DNA from: Alphaproteobacteria bacterium
Lineage (GTDB): Bacteria; Pseudomonadota; Alphaproteobacteria; Rs-D84
DNA: 26,978 bases
NCBI GenBank assembly: GCA_016285415.1
Contig: JAEEQU010000004.1
Span: 1-26,978 of the forward strand
Reading direction: 5' to 3'
Positions within the stretch are counted from its first letter, which is position 1. The number at the start of each line of letters is the position of its first letter. Shown here piece after piece: positions 14,714-22,186 of the stretch. The notes under the pieces are model-generated. The model saw only the letters and a program-made list of their open reading frames with translations. It searched no databases and had not been told where the DNA came from. The position numbers and the translations under genes were made by a program.

Positions 14714-15649
14714 TTATTTTGTATTTTGCGAAACCGACCATACAACCATATCTTGCAACGTCCGATACAAATCATATTTTGGTTGCCACCCCAGTTCCCG
14801 TTTTAATTTTGTATTATCGCCGATAACCGACGGAACATCTGTCGCACGCAGACGCGCAGGATCCACGTAAATATTTGGTTTTACATTCAAATGCTTTGCA
14901 GCCATATCAATAACATCGTGTAATTTTACACCATGACCACTGCATACATTGTAAATGCTACGATTTTCTGCATTTTTTATTATACGCCAATACGCATCAA
15001 CAACGTCACGCACATCGGTAAAGTCCCGAACAACATCTATATTTCCAACCATCATTTTGTTTTCGGTTTTCCCAGATGCAATTTTAACCAATTGATCAAC
15101 AAAAGACGGCACCACAAAACGCGTACTTTGGCGTGGACCGATATGATTAAATGAACGCGTCATCACAATATCAAGTCCGAATCTATCAACATACAGTTTT
15201 GACATATATTCTTGACTAAGTCGCGCAACCGAATACGGACTTTTTGGATGCAACGTAAAAGATTCCTTCATCGGTTCGTTATATACACCATATTCTTCGG
15301 ATGACCCCACAGATAATATACGCGCCGGCACATTATTATTTCGCACCGCATCCGCCAAATTTAGAAAAGCCGACATGTTATTTACAAAACAATTTGCTGG
15401 TTCATTCCAACTTTGCGCCACCGACGACATAGCCGCCAAGTGCAGAATATAATCTGGATGTGTTTTATTTACCAATTTGTTGATGGATTCTGCATCCATC
15501 AAATTCAGTGATTTGTATTCAATATCCATATCACAATTGGACGCGATATCAACACCACATATATTGGCATCTGGTTCATGTTTATTCAGATACTCTACAA
15601 AGTAACGACCAACGAAGCCCATGACACCGGTTATTAAATATTTACTCAT
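14714..15649 (-). CDS. rmd: SDR-family GDP-6-deoxy-D-mannose reductase (Rmd-like)
   Basis: A 311-residue extended SDR with the cofactor motif GVMGFVG (8-14), GSSEEYG (115-121), and long matches to Rmd-type reductases such as TRSFNHIGPRQS, VGNIDVVRDFTDVRDVVDAYW and IYNVCSG. Rmd reduces GDP-4-keto-6-deoxy-D-mannose to GDP-D-rhamnose. The active-site YxxxK reads Y139-S-V-A-R143, so the usual Lys is Arg; the base sequence is unambiguous. Epimerase or C4-reductase of another GDP-sugar is the alternative. It begins 12 nt after gmd, so both are on the same mRNA and compete with Per for the Gmd product. Confidence 0.83.
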   Translation of the reverse strand: MSKYLITGVMGFVGRYFVEYLNKHEPDANICGVDIASNCDMDIEYKSLNLMDAESINKLVNKTHPDYILHLAAMSSVAQSWNEPANCFVNNMSAFLNLADAVRNNNVPARILSVGSSEEYGVYNEPMKESFTLHPKSPYSVARLSQEYMSKLYVDRFGLDIVMTRSFNHIGPRQSTRFVVPSFVDQLVKIASGKTENKMMVGNIDVVRDFTDVRDVVDAYWRIIKNAENRSIYNVCSGHGVKLHDVIDMAAKHLNVKPNIYVDPARLRATDVPSVIGDNTKLKRELGWQPKYDLYRTLQDMVVWSVSQNTK

Positions 15650-15661
15650 CTTTACAAACCT

Positions 15662-16735
15662 TTAATCTGCATGTCTTACATTCTCCGCAAATCCGTTATC
15701 CTTTAATAGTTTTTCACGATCGGCCAATTTTAAATCCTCGGCGACCATTTCACTCACCAATGCGCGCAAATCATATTGTGGCTGCCATCCTAATTTTTCA
15801 CGTGCCTTGGTTGAATTTCCAAGCAACAATTCCACTTCGGCAGGGCGGAAAAATTCAGGATTTACCGCAACAACTTTTTTACCTGTTGCTTTATCAATCG
15901 CATATTCATCAACACCAAGACCATGCCACTCTAAATCTATTCCCAATTCTTCAAATGTCATTTTTACGAAATCACGAATAGACGTTGTTACACCCGTTGC
16001 CAAAACATAGTCATCTGGGGCGCCCGCCTGCAACATACGCCACATACCTTCTACATAGTCCTTGGCATGCCCCCAATCGCGTTTCGCATCCATATTGCCA
16101 AGGTAAAGGCAATCTTGCAGACCATTTTTAATACGCGTTGCCGCAAGTGTAATTTTACGGGTTACAAAATTTTCTCCTCTGCGCGGGCTTTCATGATTAA
16201 ACAATATGCCATTGCACCCAAATATGCCAAAGCTTTCACGATAATTGACGGTTATCCAATACCCATAAAGTTTTGCAACACCATACGGACTGCGCGGATA
16301 AAACGGAGTTTTTTCCGATTGCATGGGTTCTTGGATTAACCCAAACAATTCAGATGTAGATGCCTGATAAAAACGCGTCTTGCTTGCCAGACCATTTACC
16401 CGTATTGCCTCTAATAACCGCAGGGTACCAAGCGCATCCGATTCTGCAGTAAATTCTGGACAATCCCATGATATTTTAACATGACTTTGTGCACCAAGAT
16501 TATAAATCTCGTCAGGTTTAATTTCACCAACCAACCGGACCAAATTCACCGAATCCGTCAAATCACCATAATGCAGATGCAAATTTTTATTGTCCAACAG
16601 ATGATCTATACGCATCGTATTGTGCGATGCGGACCGACGAATCAAACCATGAACATCATAACCTTTGTCCAATAACAGCTCCGCCAGATAAGAACCATCT
16701 TGACCAGTAATACCCGTAATCAATGCAACTTTCAT
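15662..16735 (-). CDS. gmd: GDP-mannose 4,6-dehydratase
   Basis: The 357-residue enzyme converts GDP-D-mannose to GDP-4-keto-6-deoxy-D-mannose in the cytoplasm. It has the NADP-binding TGITGQDGSYLAELLL start, ASTSELFG with catalytic T127/E129, Y151 and K155 in SPYGVAKLYGYW, and the family's NHESPRRGENFVTRKI and WGHAKDYVEGMW segments. Length and motifs are fully typical. The ATG overlaps the stop of the upstream GT4 gene (ATGA) and AAAGGG precedes it. It supplies the shared intermediate for the rmd and per products downstream. Confidence 0.97.
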   Translation of the reverse strand: MKVALITGITGQDGSYLAELLLDKGYDVHGLIRRSASHNTMRIDHLLDNKNLHLHYGDLTDSVNLVRLVGEIKPDEIYNLGAQSHVKISWDCPEFTAESDALGTLRLLEAIRVNGLASKTRFYQASTSELFGLIQEPMQSEKTPFYPRSPYGVAKLYGYWITVNYRESFGIFGCNGILFNHESPRRGENFVTRKITLAATRIKNGLQDCLYLGNMDAKRDWGHAKDYVEGMWRMLQAGAPDDYVLATGVTTSIRDFVKMTFEELGIDLEWHGLGVDEYAIDKATGKKVVAVNPEFFRPAEVELLLGNSTKAREKLGWQPQYDLRALVSEMVAEDLKLADREKLLKDNGFAENVRHAD

Positions 16736-17985
16736 TTATCACCCTTTATTTGTTTTGTTATTATATCAGCCGTATTTTGCCATGTAAACTTTTTTGCACG
16801 CGCAAGTCCCTTTTTGCGCATCTCTTCGCGAAATTCTTGATTATTATAATAATTTTCGTATGCAGAAATATGTTGTTCATCATTATCCCAATCTATCATG
16901 ACACCGGCATCCCCAACAACTTCGGGTAACGAAGAATTATTTGATGTTATAATCGGGCAACCGCACTGCATGGCCTCCAGCGGTGGCAAACCAAATCCTT
17001 CGTATTGTGAGGTATAAACAAACCATTCGGCCCCACTATACAGCGCCGCCAAATCTGCATCATCAATATAACCCGCACGAATAATTTTATCTTTGTATTT
17101 ACCTAAATCGTCAATCTCGGATTCCAATTTCCCAATAAATTCATTCCAGTGTGCACCGCCAAGGACAAATACCATATCGTCTATTTTGTTCTTTTTAATA
17201 AATTCAATAAATGTCTTTACCGCCCGAATAAGATTCTTGCGCGGTTCCAATGTGCAAAGTGAAAAGACATATTTTTTATCCGCCGGAATATTGTATTTTT
17301 CGCGTGCCGCCTGAATTTTCTTGGCATCTGGTTCGTGATAGAAATTGCCATTCGCCGCAAGTGGAATAACCGTAATGTCATCTGGATTCATATCCAACAA
17401 CCGCACAAAATCATTTTTACAAGATTGCGATATTGCAAAATATTTGCACGCAGGTTTTGTTTTTATATACTCGGTCAAATTATAAAACCAGTGCTTTTTC
17501 AGCCCAACCGATGGATAGTAATTTGGTAATAACAATGGTATTGCATCATATAAAATGATATATTTTTTATTGGCTTTTATTATGTCTGGAAAGACACGTA
17601 TTGGTGAAAAAGCAACATCAAACTGTGGCATTTTAACATTTCTACCAAAGAATATAATTGGTTTACGCACAAATATATTTAATAATAGTTTTGATATATT
17701 ACGTTTTTTTGCGCGTAATTCTTTATCCAACCTTATCATCTTGGACAAAAATAATGCATATTTGTTTGTGAAATAAATTTTTATATCATCCCCAAATTCC
17801 CGCTTTACAAAATCTACAAAGTCAAAATTATCTGCCCCACTGTACAAAGACACATCAAATTCACCAGAATCTATCAACCCACGCAATATATTGTATGTCG
17901 CAAAGTATATTCCCGACCGACCGCGTCCATTACCCAAATTTTCTGCAATAACCGATGCATCAAAAATTAGTGTTTGCTTTGCCAT
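16732..17985 (-). CDS. GT4 family glycosyltransferase (mannosyl/rhamnosyl type)
   Basis: A 417-residue GT-B enzyme. Clear GT4 features are IPLAANGNFY, FSLCTLEPRKNLIRAVKTF at 241-259, YIDDADLAALYSGAEWFVYTS and the donor motif EGFGLPPLEAMQCGCP at 329-344, then SNNSSLPEVVGDAG. This pattern is common in O-antigen mannosyl-, rhamnosyl- and perosaminyltransferases that use GDP-sugars, in keeping with the next gene being gmd. It begins 10 nt after the Stealth gene with a weak ribosome site (GAAATTGAT). The sugar cannot be assigned from sequence alone. Confidence 0.9.
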   Translation of the reverse strand: MAKQTLIFDASVIAENLGNGRGRSGIYFATYNILRGLIDSGEFDVSLYSGADNFDFVDFVKREFGDDIKIYFTNKYALFLSKMIRLDKELRAKKRNISKLLLNIFVRKPIIFFGRNVKMPQFDVAFSPIRVFPDIIKANKKYIILYDAIPLLLPNYYPSVGLKKHWFYNLTEYIKTKPACKYFAISQSCKNDFVRLLDMNPDDITVIPLAANGNFYHEPDAKKIQAAREKYNIPADKKYVFSLCTLEPRKNLIRAVKTFIEFIKKNKIDDMVFVLGGAHWNEFIGKLESEIDDLGKYKDKIIRAGYIDDADLAALYSGAEWFVYTSQYEGFGLPPLEAMQCGCPIITSNNSSLPEVVGDAGVMIDWDNDEQHISAYENYYNNQEFREEMRKKGLARAKKFTWQNTADIITKQIKGDK

Positions 17986-17995
17986 ATATCAATTT

Positions 17996-19024
17996 CTATT
18001 TTTCAAATTCACTTCTGTTTGGGAATTTCTCTTCAAAGAATTCCCGATTATGTTGCTTGTTTATGTCTGCATTACACCAACTATCGTTTATGCACATAAT
18101 CTTGGAATGGCATTTTGCCGCCGCCGATTCAAACGCATCTGTGCAATAAAACGCAGAATTCCTGACCGATTTATAGTGAATTAAATTATATAAAAAATCC
18201 AATATGATATTATGCCCAATATGCCGCGCATGCGTTCTGATAATCTTTGCACGTCCATGCACAACATCATACAAATTGAATATCAACCGATGAACACCCG
18301 TTTCGTCACGGAACCGTTGATAACGCGTTGCAGTTATATATTCTGACAAGATCGGGTTCGCGTAACTTTCCGCCATAGAAGATTTTACATATGGATCTAT
18401 GCCGTGCGAAGATTTATAATCATAAATGCGTACACCAAATGCCTTTTCTATCGCGGCAGCTGCATTTATAAGCAATAATAAATATATACTGTTGTTATCA
18501 CGTGCGATATGACCATTTTTGCGATATATTGCACGAAATTTTGCTTTTCCCTTTTTATCAAAAAAATAATCCGGCGACGTTGGCGCATTAAAAAACATAT
18601 CGTCATTTGCCAATATAAAATGTTCCGATAAATTTGGAATATTGGCCAACGACGCCTCTATCGCACATGAATTAAACACAGGCGACGCATCGGCCGGCAA
18701 AATGGACTCTTGGGGGACAATTGTTATACGCGGATTTTTCGTATCCAACCACTTGGGAACCTGACCACAACCAGTTATGATATAAATATGATTCACCCAT
18801 GGCGCATTTTTTTCCACCGAACGCAGTGAATATTTTAATTCATCATTATCACAATAAAGTTGATCTTGGCTATCGTCAACGTATTTACTATCATCTTTGC
18901 CGGCTGCACGCAGATATTTTGCCTTAAGTTTACGAAACTCGGGATCATTGCCATCAACCCATAAATAAACTAAATCTATTGGGAACGGGCACTTTATATA
19001 TCTAAAATCCGTTTTACTTTTCAT
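17996..19024 (-). CDS. Stealth family sugar-1-phosphate transferase
   Basis: Stealth proteins transfer hexose-1-phosphate to capsule or surface glycans, making phosphodiester links. The 342-residue product has conserved region 1 (IDLVYLWVDGNDPEF, about 16-30), conserved region 2 (DNDELKYSLRSVEKNAPWV through EHFILANDDMFF, about 60-145) and later SSHGIDPYVKSSM near 205-217. A GTG at 19042 would add six residues, but it lies within the predicted promoter; the ATG at 19024 sits at the predicted transcription start, and neither has a Shine-Dalgarno. It is the first gene of the glycan operon. Whether it extends a polymer or decorates LPS is open. Confidence 0.9.
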   Translation of the reverse strand: MKSKTDFRYIKCPFPIDLVYLWVDGNDPEFRKLKAKYLRAAGKDDSKYVDDSQDQLYCDNDELKYSLRSVEKNAPWVNHIYIITGCGQVPKWLDTKNPRITIVPQESILPADASPVFNSCAIEASLANIPNLSEHFILANDDMFFNAPTSPDYFFDKKGKAKFRAIYRKNGHIARDNNSIYLLLLINAAAAIEKAFGVRIYDYKSSHGIDPYVKSSMAESYANPILSEYITATRYQRFRDETGVHRLIFNLYDVVHGRAKIIRTHARHIGHNIILDFLYNLIHYKSVRNSAFYCTDAFESAAAKCHSKIMCINDSWCNADINKQHNREFFEEKFPNRSEFEK

Positions 19025-19032
19025 TACTGATA

Positions 19033-19061
19033 TTTCTATCACAGAATAAGATAAAAGTCAA
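19033..19061 (-). promoter_or_regulatory. Predicted promoter of the glycan operon
   Basis: On the reverse strand TTGACT (19061-19056), 17 nt, then TAGAAA (19038-19033) with an extended TGA. The start would be at 19024-19026, at or next to the ATG, so the operon mRNA would be leaderless. It lies just past the ribosomal operon terminator. Confidence 0.55.
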
Positions 19062-19083
19062 ATAATCTGGGCATTTTTATATC

Positions 19084-19110
19084 AAAAAATACCCCGATAA
19101 AATCGGGGTA
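19084..19110 (-). terminator. Rho-independent terminator of rpsF-rpsR-rplI
   Basis: TACCCCGAT and ATCGGGGTA (19090-19098 and 19102-19110) form a 9-bp stem around AAA. Read leftward it is followed by six Ts (19089-19084). Confidence 0.88.
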
Positions 19111-19140
19111 AAATGAACATTTAAATAATGTACTCTAATC

Positions 19141-19740
19141 TTATTCCGAAACTTCCGTAGCATCTGTCGCCTCTTCTGCAACTTCGGCAACTGGTGCTTC
19201 TTCCTTGGTTTCTTCTTTTGCTTCTTCTGTTTCTTCAACTTTCTTGGTTCCAAATGTCAAAACTTTACCTGCAACCAATGCTTCAATTTCGTCATTGGTA
19301 CGTGCAACGTAAATTTTGATTGGAACAATTACATCTGGGTGTAACGCGATTTTTGTATCAAACGCACCAATAGATTTGATTGGCGCCCCCAACATAACTT
19401 GGGCCGAAGAAATTTCAACACCAGCAATTTCTTTTAATGTACGTGCGATATCGCGGCTGGACACAGAGCCATACAATTGACCTGTATCACCGGCCTGACG
19501 AATCATATACATCTTGGCGTTCTTGACCGCATCAACTTTGGATTCTGCGGTCTTTTTCGCGGCTTCATGGCGTGCCTGCAGTCCTGCTTTCTCTGCTTCA
19601 ACCAATGCAACCTTTTCACGCGACCAGCGCAACGCCTTGTTATTTGGCAACAAGAAATTACGCGCATAACCTGTTTTAACTTCTACGGTATCACCAATAT
19701 TGCCCAAACGAGTAATTTTTTCTGTTAAAATAACTTTCAT
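19141..19740 (-). CDS. rplI: 50S ribosomal protein L9
   Basis: L9 bridges the base of the L1 stalk of the large subunit. The 199-residue product begins MKVILTEKITRLGNIGDTVEVKTGYARNFLLP, has the long connecting helix around 40-75, then the C-terminal domain with GQLYGSVSSRDIA. Compared with the ~150-residue E. coli form it has an extra tail of about 30 residues rich in Glu, Ala and Thr, a feature seen in alphaproteobacterial L9. It is last in the operon, 48 nt after rpsR. The ribosome site is weak (AAGGACAG). Confidence 0.96.
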   Translation of the reverse strand: MKVILTEKITRLGNIGDTVEVKTGYARNFLLPNNKALRWSREKVALVEAEKAGLQARHEAAKKTAESKVDAVKNAKMYMIRQAGDTGQLYGSVSSRDIARTLKEIAGVEISSAQVMLGAPIKSIGAFDTKIALHPDVIVPIKIYVARTNDEIEALVAGKVLTFGTKKVEETEEAKEETKEEAPVAEVAEEATDATEVSE

Positions 19741-19788
19741 TTTATCTGTCCTTATTGTTGTAAGTTAGGGTAAAACCCAAATATTTAA

Positions 19789-20016
19789 TTAACCGATGTT
19801 ATTACGAACGAACGGCAACAGTCCCAAATGACGTGCGCGTTTAATTGCACGCGTCAACAAACGTTGATCTTTCTGGGAAACACCGCTGATACGGCTTGGC
19901 ACAATTTTACCACGTTCGGTAATATAGTGCCCCAACATTTTAACATCTTTATAGTCAATAACTTTGCCCTTTAATGGGTTTGATTTTTTACGATAGATTG
20001 CTGCACGAACTGCCAT
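19789..20016 (-). CDS. rpsR: 30S ribosomal protein S18
   Basis: The 75-residue S18 binds the 16S platform with S6. It has the conserved core (KVIDYKDVKMLGHYITERGKIVPSRISGVS, then QRLLTRAIKRARHLGLLPF). The start overlaps the rpsF stop (TAATG), and a strong GAGGAGG lies inside the end of rpsF, so the two are translationally coupled. This fits the need for equal amounts of S6 and S18. Confidence 0.97.
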   Translation of the reverse strand: MAVRAAIYRKKSNPLKGKVIDYKDVKMLGHYITERGKIVPSRISGVSQKDQRLLTRAIKRARHLGLLPFVRNNIG

Positions 20017-20354
20017 TATTCTGCCTCCTCGGTATTCTTTTTCATCATGATGGATGGACCATCTGCCAATTTTTCAACACGCACGTTCAGGAAACGAATA
20101 ACATCTTCGTCAATACGGCAACGACGTTCTAATTCTGCAATTGCGGTCCCCGGCATTTCTACGTTCATCATAACATAGTGTGCCTTGCGATTTTTACGAA
20201 TAACATAGGCCAAATTTTTCAACCCCCAAAATTCGGTAGATTTTACATCACCGCCCAGTTCTTTGATAACACTTGCATATTTGTCCGCTTTTTCTTTAAC
20301 CTGCGGTTCGGTCAAATCCTGGCGAAACACCAGAACACTTTCATAGTAAGCCAT
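20016..20354 (-). CDS. rpsF: 30S ribosomal protein S6
   Basis: The 112-residue S6 begins MAYYESVLVFRQDLTEPQVKE, and has STEFWGLKNLAYVIRKNRKAHYVMMNVEM in the middle, as in the family. It ends with a short charged tail. AAAGGAAAT precedes the ATG. It is the first gene of the rpsF-rpsR-rplI operon, and its leader has a small hairpin that could take part in S6:S18 autoregulation. Confidence 0.97.
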   Translation of the reverse strand: MAYYESVLVFRQDLTEPQVKEKADKYASVIKELGGDVKSTEFWGLKNLAYVIRKNRKAHYVMMNVEMPGTAIAELERRCRIDEDVIRFLNVRVEKLADGPSIMMKKNTEEAE

Positions 20355-20380
20355 TTTATTTCCTTTGGTTTATATCAGCC

Positions 20381-20398
20381 GTGACCACCATTAGCCAC
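20381..20398 (-). promoter_or_regulatory. Hairpin in the rpsF leader, possible S6:S18 control site
   Basis: On the reverse strand GTGGC (20398-20394) and GTCAC (20385-20381) can form a five-pair stem with one G-U, followed by CGG. The position in the rpsF 5' leader matches where bacterial S6:S18 regulatory RNAs occur. The match to that motif is not shown here, only the position and a weak stem. Confidence 0.25.
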
Positions 20399-20414
20399 AG
20401 CAGGAACAGAGGCA

Positions 20415-20442
20415 ATTATTACAACTTTTTATAAAAAATCAA
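20415..20442 (-). promoter_or_regulatory. Predicted promoter of the rpsF operon
   Basis: On the reverse strand TTGATT (20442-20437), 16 nt, then AATAAT (20420-20415), preceded by an extended TGT. The leader would be about 54 nt. Confidence 0.5.
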
Positions 20443-20458
20443 GTATTTTGTTATACAT

Positions 20459-20487
20459 TTGCATTATTAGGAAAAAAATGATATAAT
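20459..20487 (+). promoter_or_regulatory. Strong predicted promoter of the 20538 gene
   Basis: TTGCAT (20459-20464), a 17-nt spacer and a perfect TATAAT (20482-20487), with TGA as an extended -10. The start would lie near 20494. Divergent from the rpsF promoter. Confidence 0.7.
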
Positions 20488-20537
20488 ATCCGTGAGATAG
20501 GTCCTAACTTAACCCGAAAAACAGAGGGAGAGACAAA

Positions 20538-21233
20538 ATGCCTGACAGCAAAAGCTCCTTTTCTGGCATGGTCCAGGAAGGAACAGATGAGCATGCCAGA
20601 CAACGTCGCACTAGTGAGCAGTATGCAGATGATTTATATCAACGCGCATCGGTGATACGTGCATCTGGCCAAAATCCAACAACAATCCGAACACGGCGAT
20701 TGGATAAAATGCGCAAACTTGATAAAGCGATTGCATCACTAACTAATTGGGTTGAATCAGTTTGCGTCAGTGCTATTATCGCGATAACCCTGTGTTGCAT
20801 CATAGAAGGCAAACCTGTATTGTTCTGTATTCACAGGGCAATATGCTTTGCAATACCCATCGTTTTGTTTTTATCGGTATACCTGTGGCATCGGGCACGC
20901 CAAAAACGTTATGATGCGGCTGCTGGCTATGCGATAGATATTATGATGGATTTGCGCGACTATCACGGTTTTAGAAATTTTGATGATGACAAATTACATG
21001 ATGTATTGGAATTGGTTCCAGATATCGTGCGGGATATAGCCGCATCTAATGCCGGATCAATATATTTCAATATGGTTATGAAAGACGAAATTAAAACAAG
21101 AAACAACGAAAATCTGCAGAATTTGGCTGTCACGATTTTGCAAGGCGATCTGCAAAGACGCCCAGAACATATGGATAAAATCTTAGAAAAATACGATAAT
21201 GACCCAATTTCGAAAGAAATAACGCGCAAATAA
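20538..21233 (+). CDS. Unknown two-TM protein with charged cytoplasmic ends
   Basis: I do not recognise this 231-residue protein. The first ~70 residues are hydrophilic and basic; hydrophobic segments lie near 74-90 and 98-117 with a very short loop between them; the remaining ~110 residues are soluble, mixed-charge and probably helical (for example DDDKLHDVLELVPDIVRDIAAS). Both ends would face the cytoplasm. GAGGGAG precedes the ATG. It has a strong promoter and its own terminator, so it is a single-gene unit. Its organisation (polar N-terminus, TM hairpin, soluble C-terminus) is loosely like the 5675 protein, though I see no sequence match. Confidence 0.75.
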   Translation: MPDSKSSFSGMVQEGTDEHARQRRTSEQYADDLYQRASVIRASGQNPTTIRTRRLDKMRKLDKAIASLTNWVESVCVSAIIAITLCCIIEGKPVLFCIHRAICFAIPIVLFLSVYLWHRARQKRYDAAAGYAIDIMMDLRDYHGFRNFDDDKLHDVLELVPDIVRDIAASNAGSIYFNMVMKDEIKTRNNENLQNLAVTILQGDLQRRPEHMDKILEKYDNDPISKEITRK

Positions 21234-21253
21234 CAATATCAAAACCATAAGTA

Positions 21254-21282
21254 AAATCCCGAACATTTGTTCGGGATTTGAA
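21254..21282 (+). terminator. Terminator after the 20538 gene
   Basis: AAATCCCGAAC and GTTCGGGATTT (21254-21264 and 21269-21279) form an 11-bp stem around ATTT. The T-run is short, provided mainly by the stem. Confidence 0.65.
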
Positions 21283-21319
21283 TTTACATGTTTTTTATGT
21301 CTTTCATAAATAATCTCTA

Positions 21320-21354
21320 TTGACACGCGTTCGCAAAATTTACTAACATATAAT
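21320..21354 (+). promoter_or_regulatory. Possible promoter of the MotA/MotB-like pair
   Basis: A perfect TTGACA (21320-21325) is followed after 18 nt by TAACAT (21344-21349). A perfect TATAAT (21349-21354) is also present, but 23 nt from the -35. Which -10 is used cannot be settled here. Confidence 0.4.
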
Positions 21355-21372
21355 TGTAATGGGGGAATATAT

Positions 21373-22155
21373 ATGAGCAGTTTTCACGGAAACCTTAACA
21401 GAATGGCGCTTTTCACGGCGATAGTTCTGTGTGTAATTGTTTTCTTTTATCGCACATTTTTTGAAATTGCGGCGGCGAACATATACCTTAATGGTGTGAT
21501 TATTGGAACGACACTGTTTGGAATGGTGCTTTGTTTCATTAAAATCTTTTCGCTGTTGCCTGAACATCGGTGGCTAGACGCATATATGCATGGACGCCAT
21601 CGGGCCAAGGCGGCACCGGGCCTGTTGCGTTCGGTTGCGGTTATGTTGCGTTCACGTCCGAATCAGTTAACCGAAGGTGGTCTGCATACGATTCTTGATA
21701 TGGTATTGGTACGATTTGAAGAAGACCGTGATTCCGTCCGTTATGTAACAAACACTTTGATATTCTTGGGATTGCTTGGGACATTTTGGGGGTTGATTTT
21801 GACAGTTGGTGGTTTTGCCGAACTGATTGGAAATCTGAATTTTAACGACGAAACTGTTTTGCAATCTATGCAAACCGGGCTGTCGCAACCACTTGGTGGT
21901 ATGGCGACTGCGTTCACTAGTTCCCTGCTCGGCCTTGGAGGCAGTTTGATTGTCGGATTCCTTGCACTTCAGGTTAATATGGCCCAGGGCGCCGTATATC
22001 AAGAATTGGAAGAATTTCTGGTGAAACGCACAAATGTTGCACATCCAGAATTGGGTATGTTGCCCAAGGTAGAAGCAGGTATGGATAAAATTGTAAATTC
22101 ATTAAGGCGCATTGACGAAACCATGCAATACATTGCGTCGGATGATTTTGAATAA
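21373..22155 (+). CDS. MotA/TolQ/ExbB-like proton channel subunit
   Basis: The 260-residue membrane protein has four predicted TM segments (about 11-29, 38-59, 128-150 and 176-201), with a large cytoplasmic loop between the second and third. The signatures of the MotA/TolQ/ExbB family are in the last two: LGLLGTFWGLILTV at 132-145 and GMATAFTSSLLGLGGSL at 176-192. Such proteins form ion-driven stators with a single-TM partner, here encoded 31 nt downstream. GGGGGA precedes the ATG. There are no flagellar, tol-pal or exbD genes nearby, and no ZorC/ZorD genes, so the role is an open question; a cell-wall or envelope function is most likely. Confidence 0.85.
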   Translation: MSSFHGNLNRMALFTAIVLCVIVFFYRTFFEIAAANIYLNGVIIGTTLFGMVLCFIKIFSLLPEHRWLDAYMHGRHRAKAAPGLLRSVAVMLRSRPNQLTEGGLHTILDMVLVRFEEDRDSVRYVTNTLIFLGLLGTFWGLILTVGGFAELIGNLNFNDETVLQSMQTGLSQPLGGMATAFTSSLLGLGGSLIVGFLALQVNMAQGAVYQELEEFLVKRTNVAHPELGMLPKVEAGMDKIVNSLRRIDETMQYIASDDFE

Positions 22156-22186
22156 TAATTTTAATTAGGAACGAGAGAGGAACCAA

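Noticed and set aside
19018..19042. GTG at 19042 as the Stealth start
   Set aside because: It has no ribosome site and lies within the predicted promoter; the ATG at 19024 fits the predicted transcription start.
19741..19788. GTAAGTTAG near 19760 as a further copy of the heptad repeat
   Set aside because: Only one short match without further units, not at a stop codon and not before a terminator.
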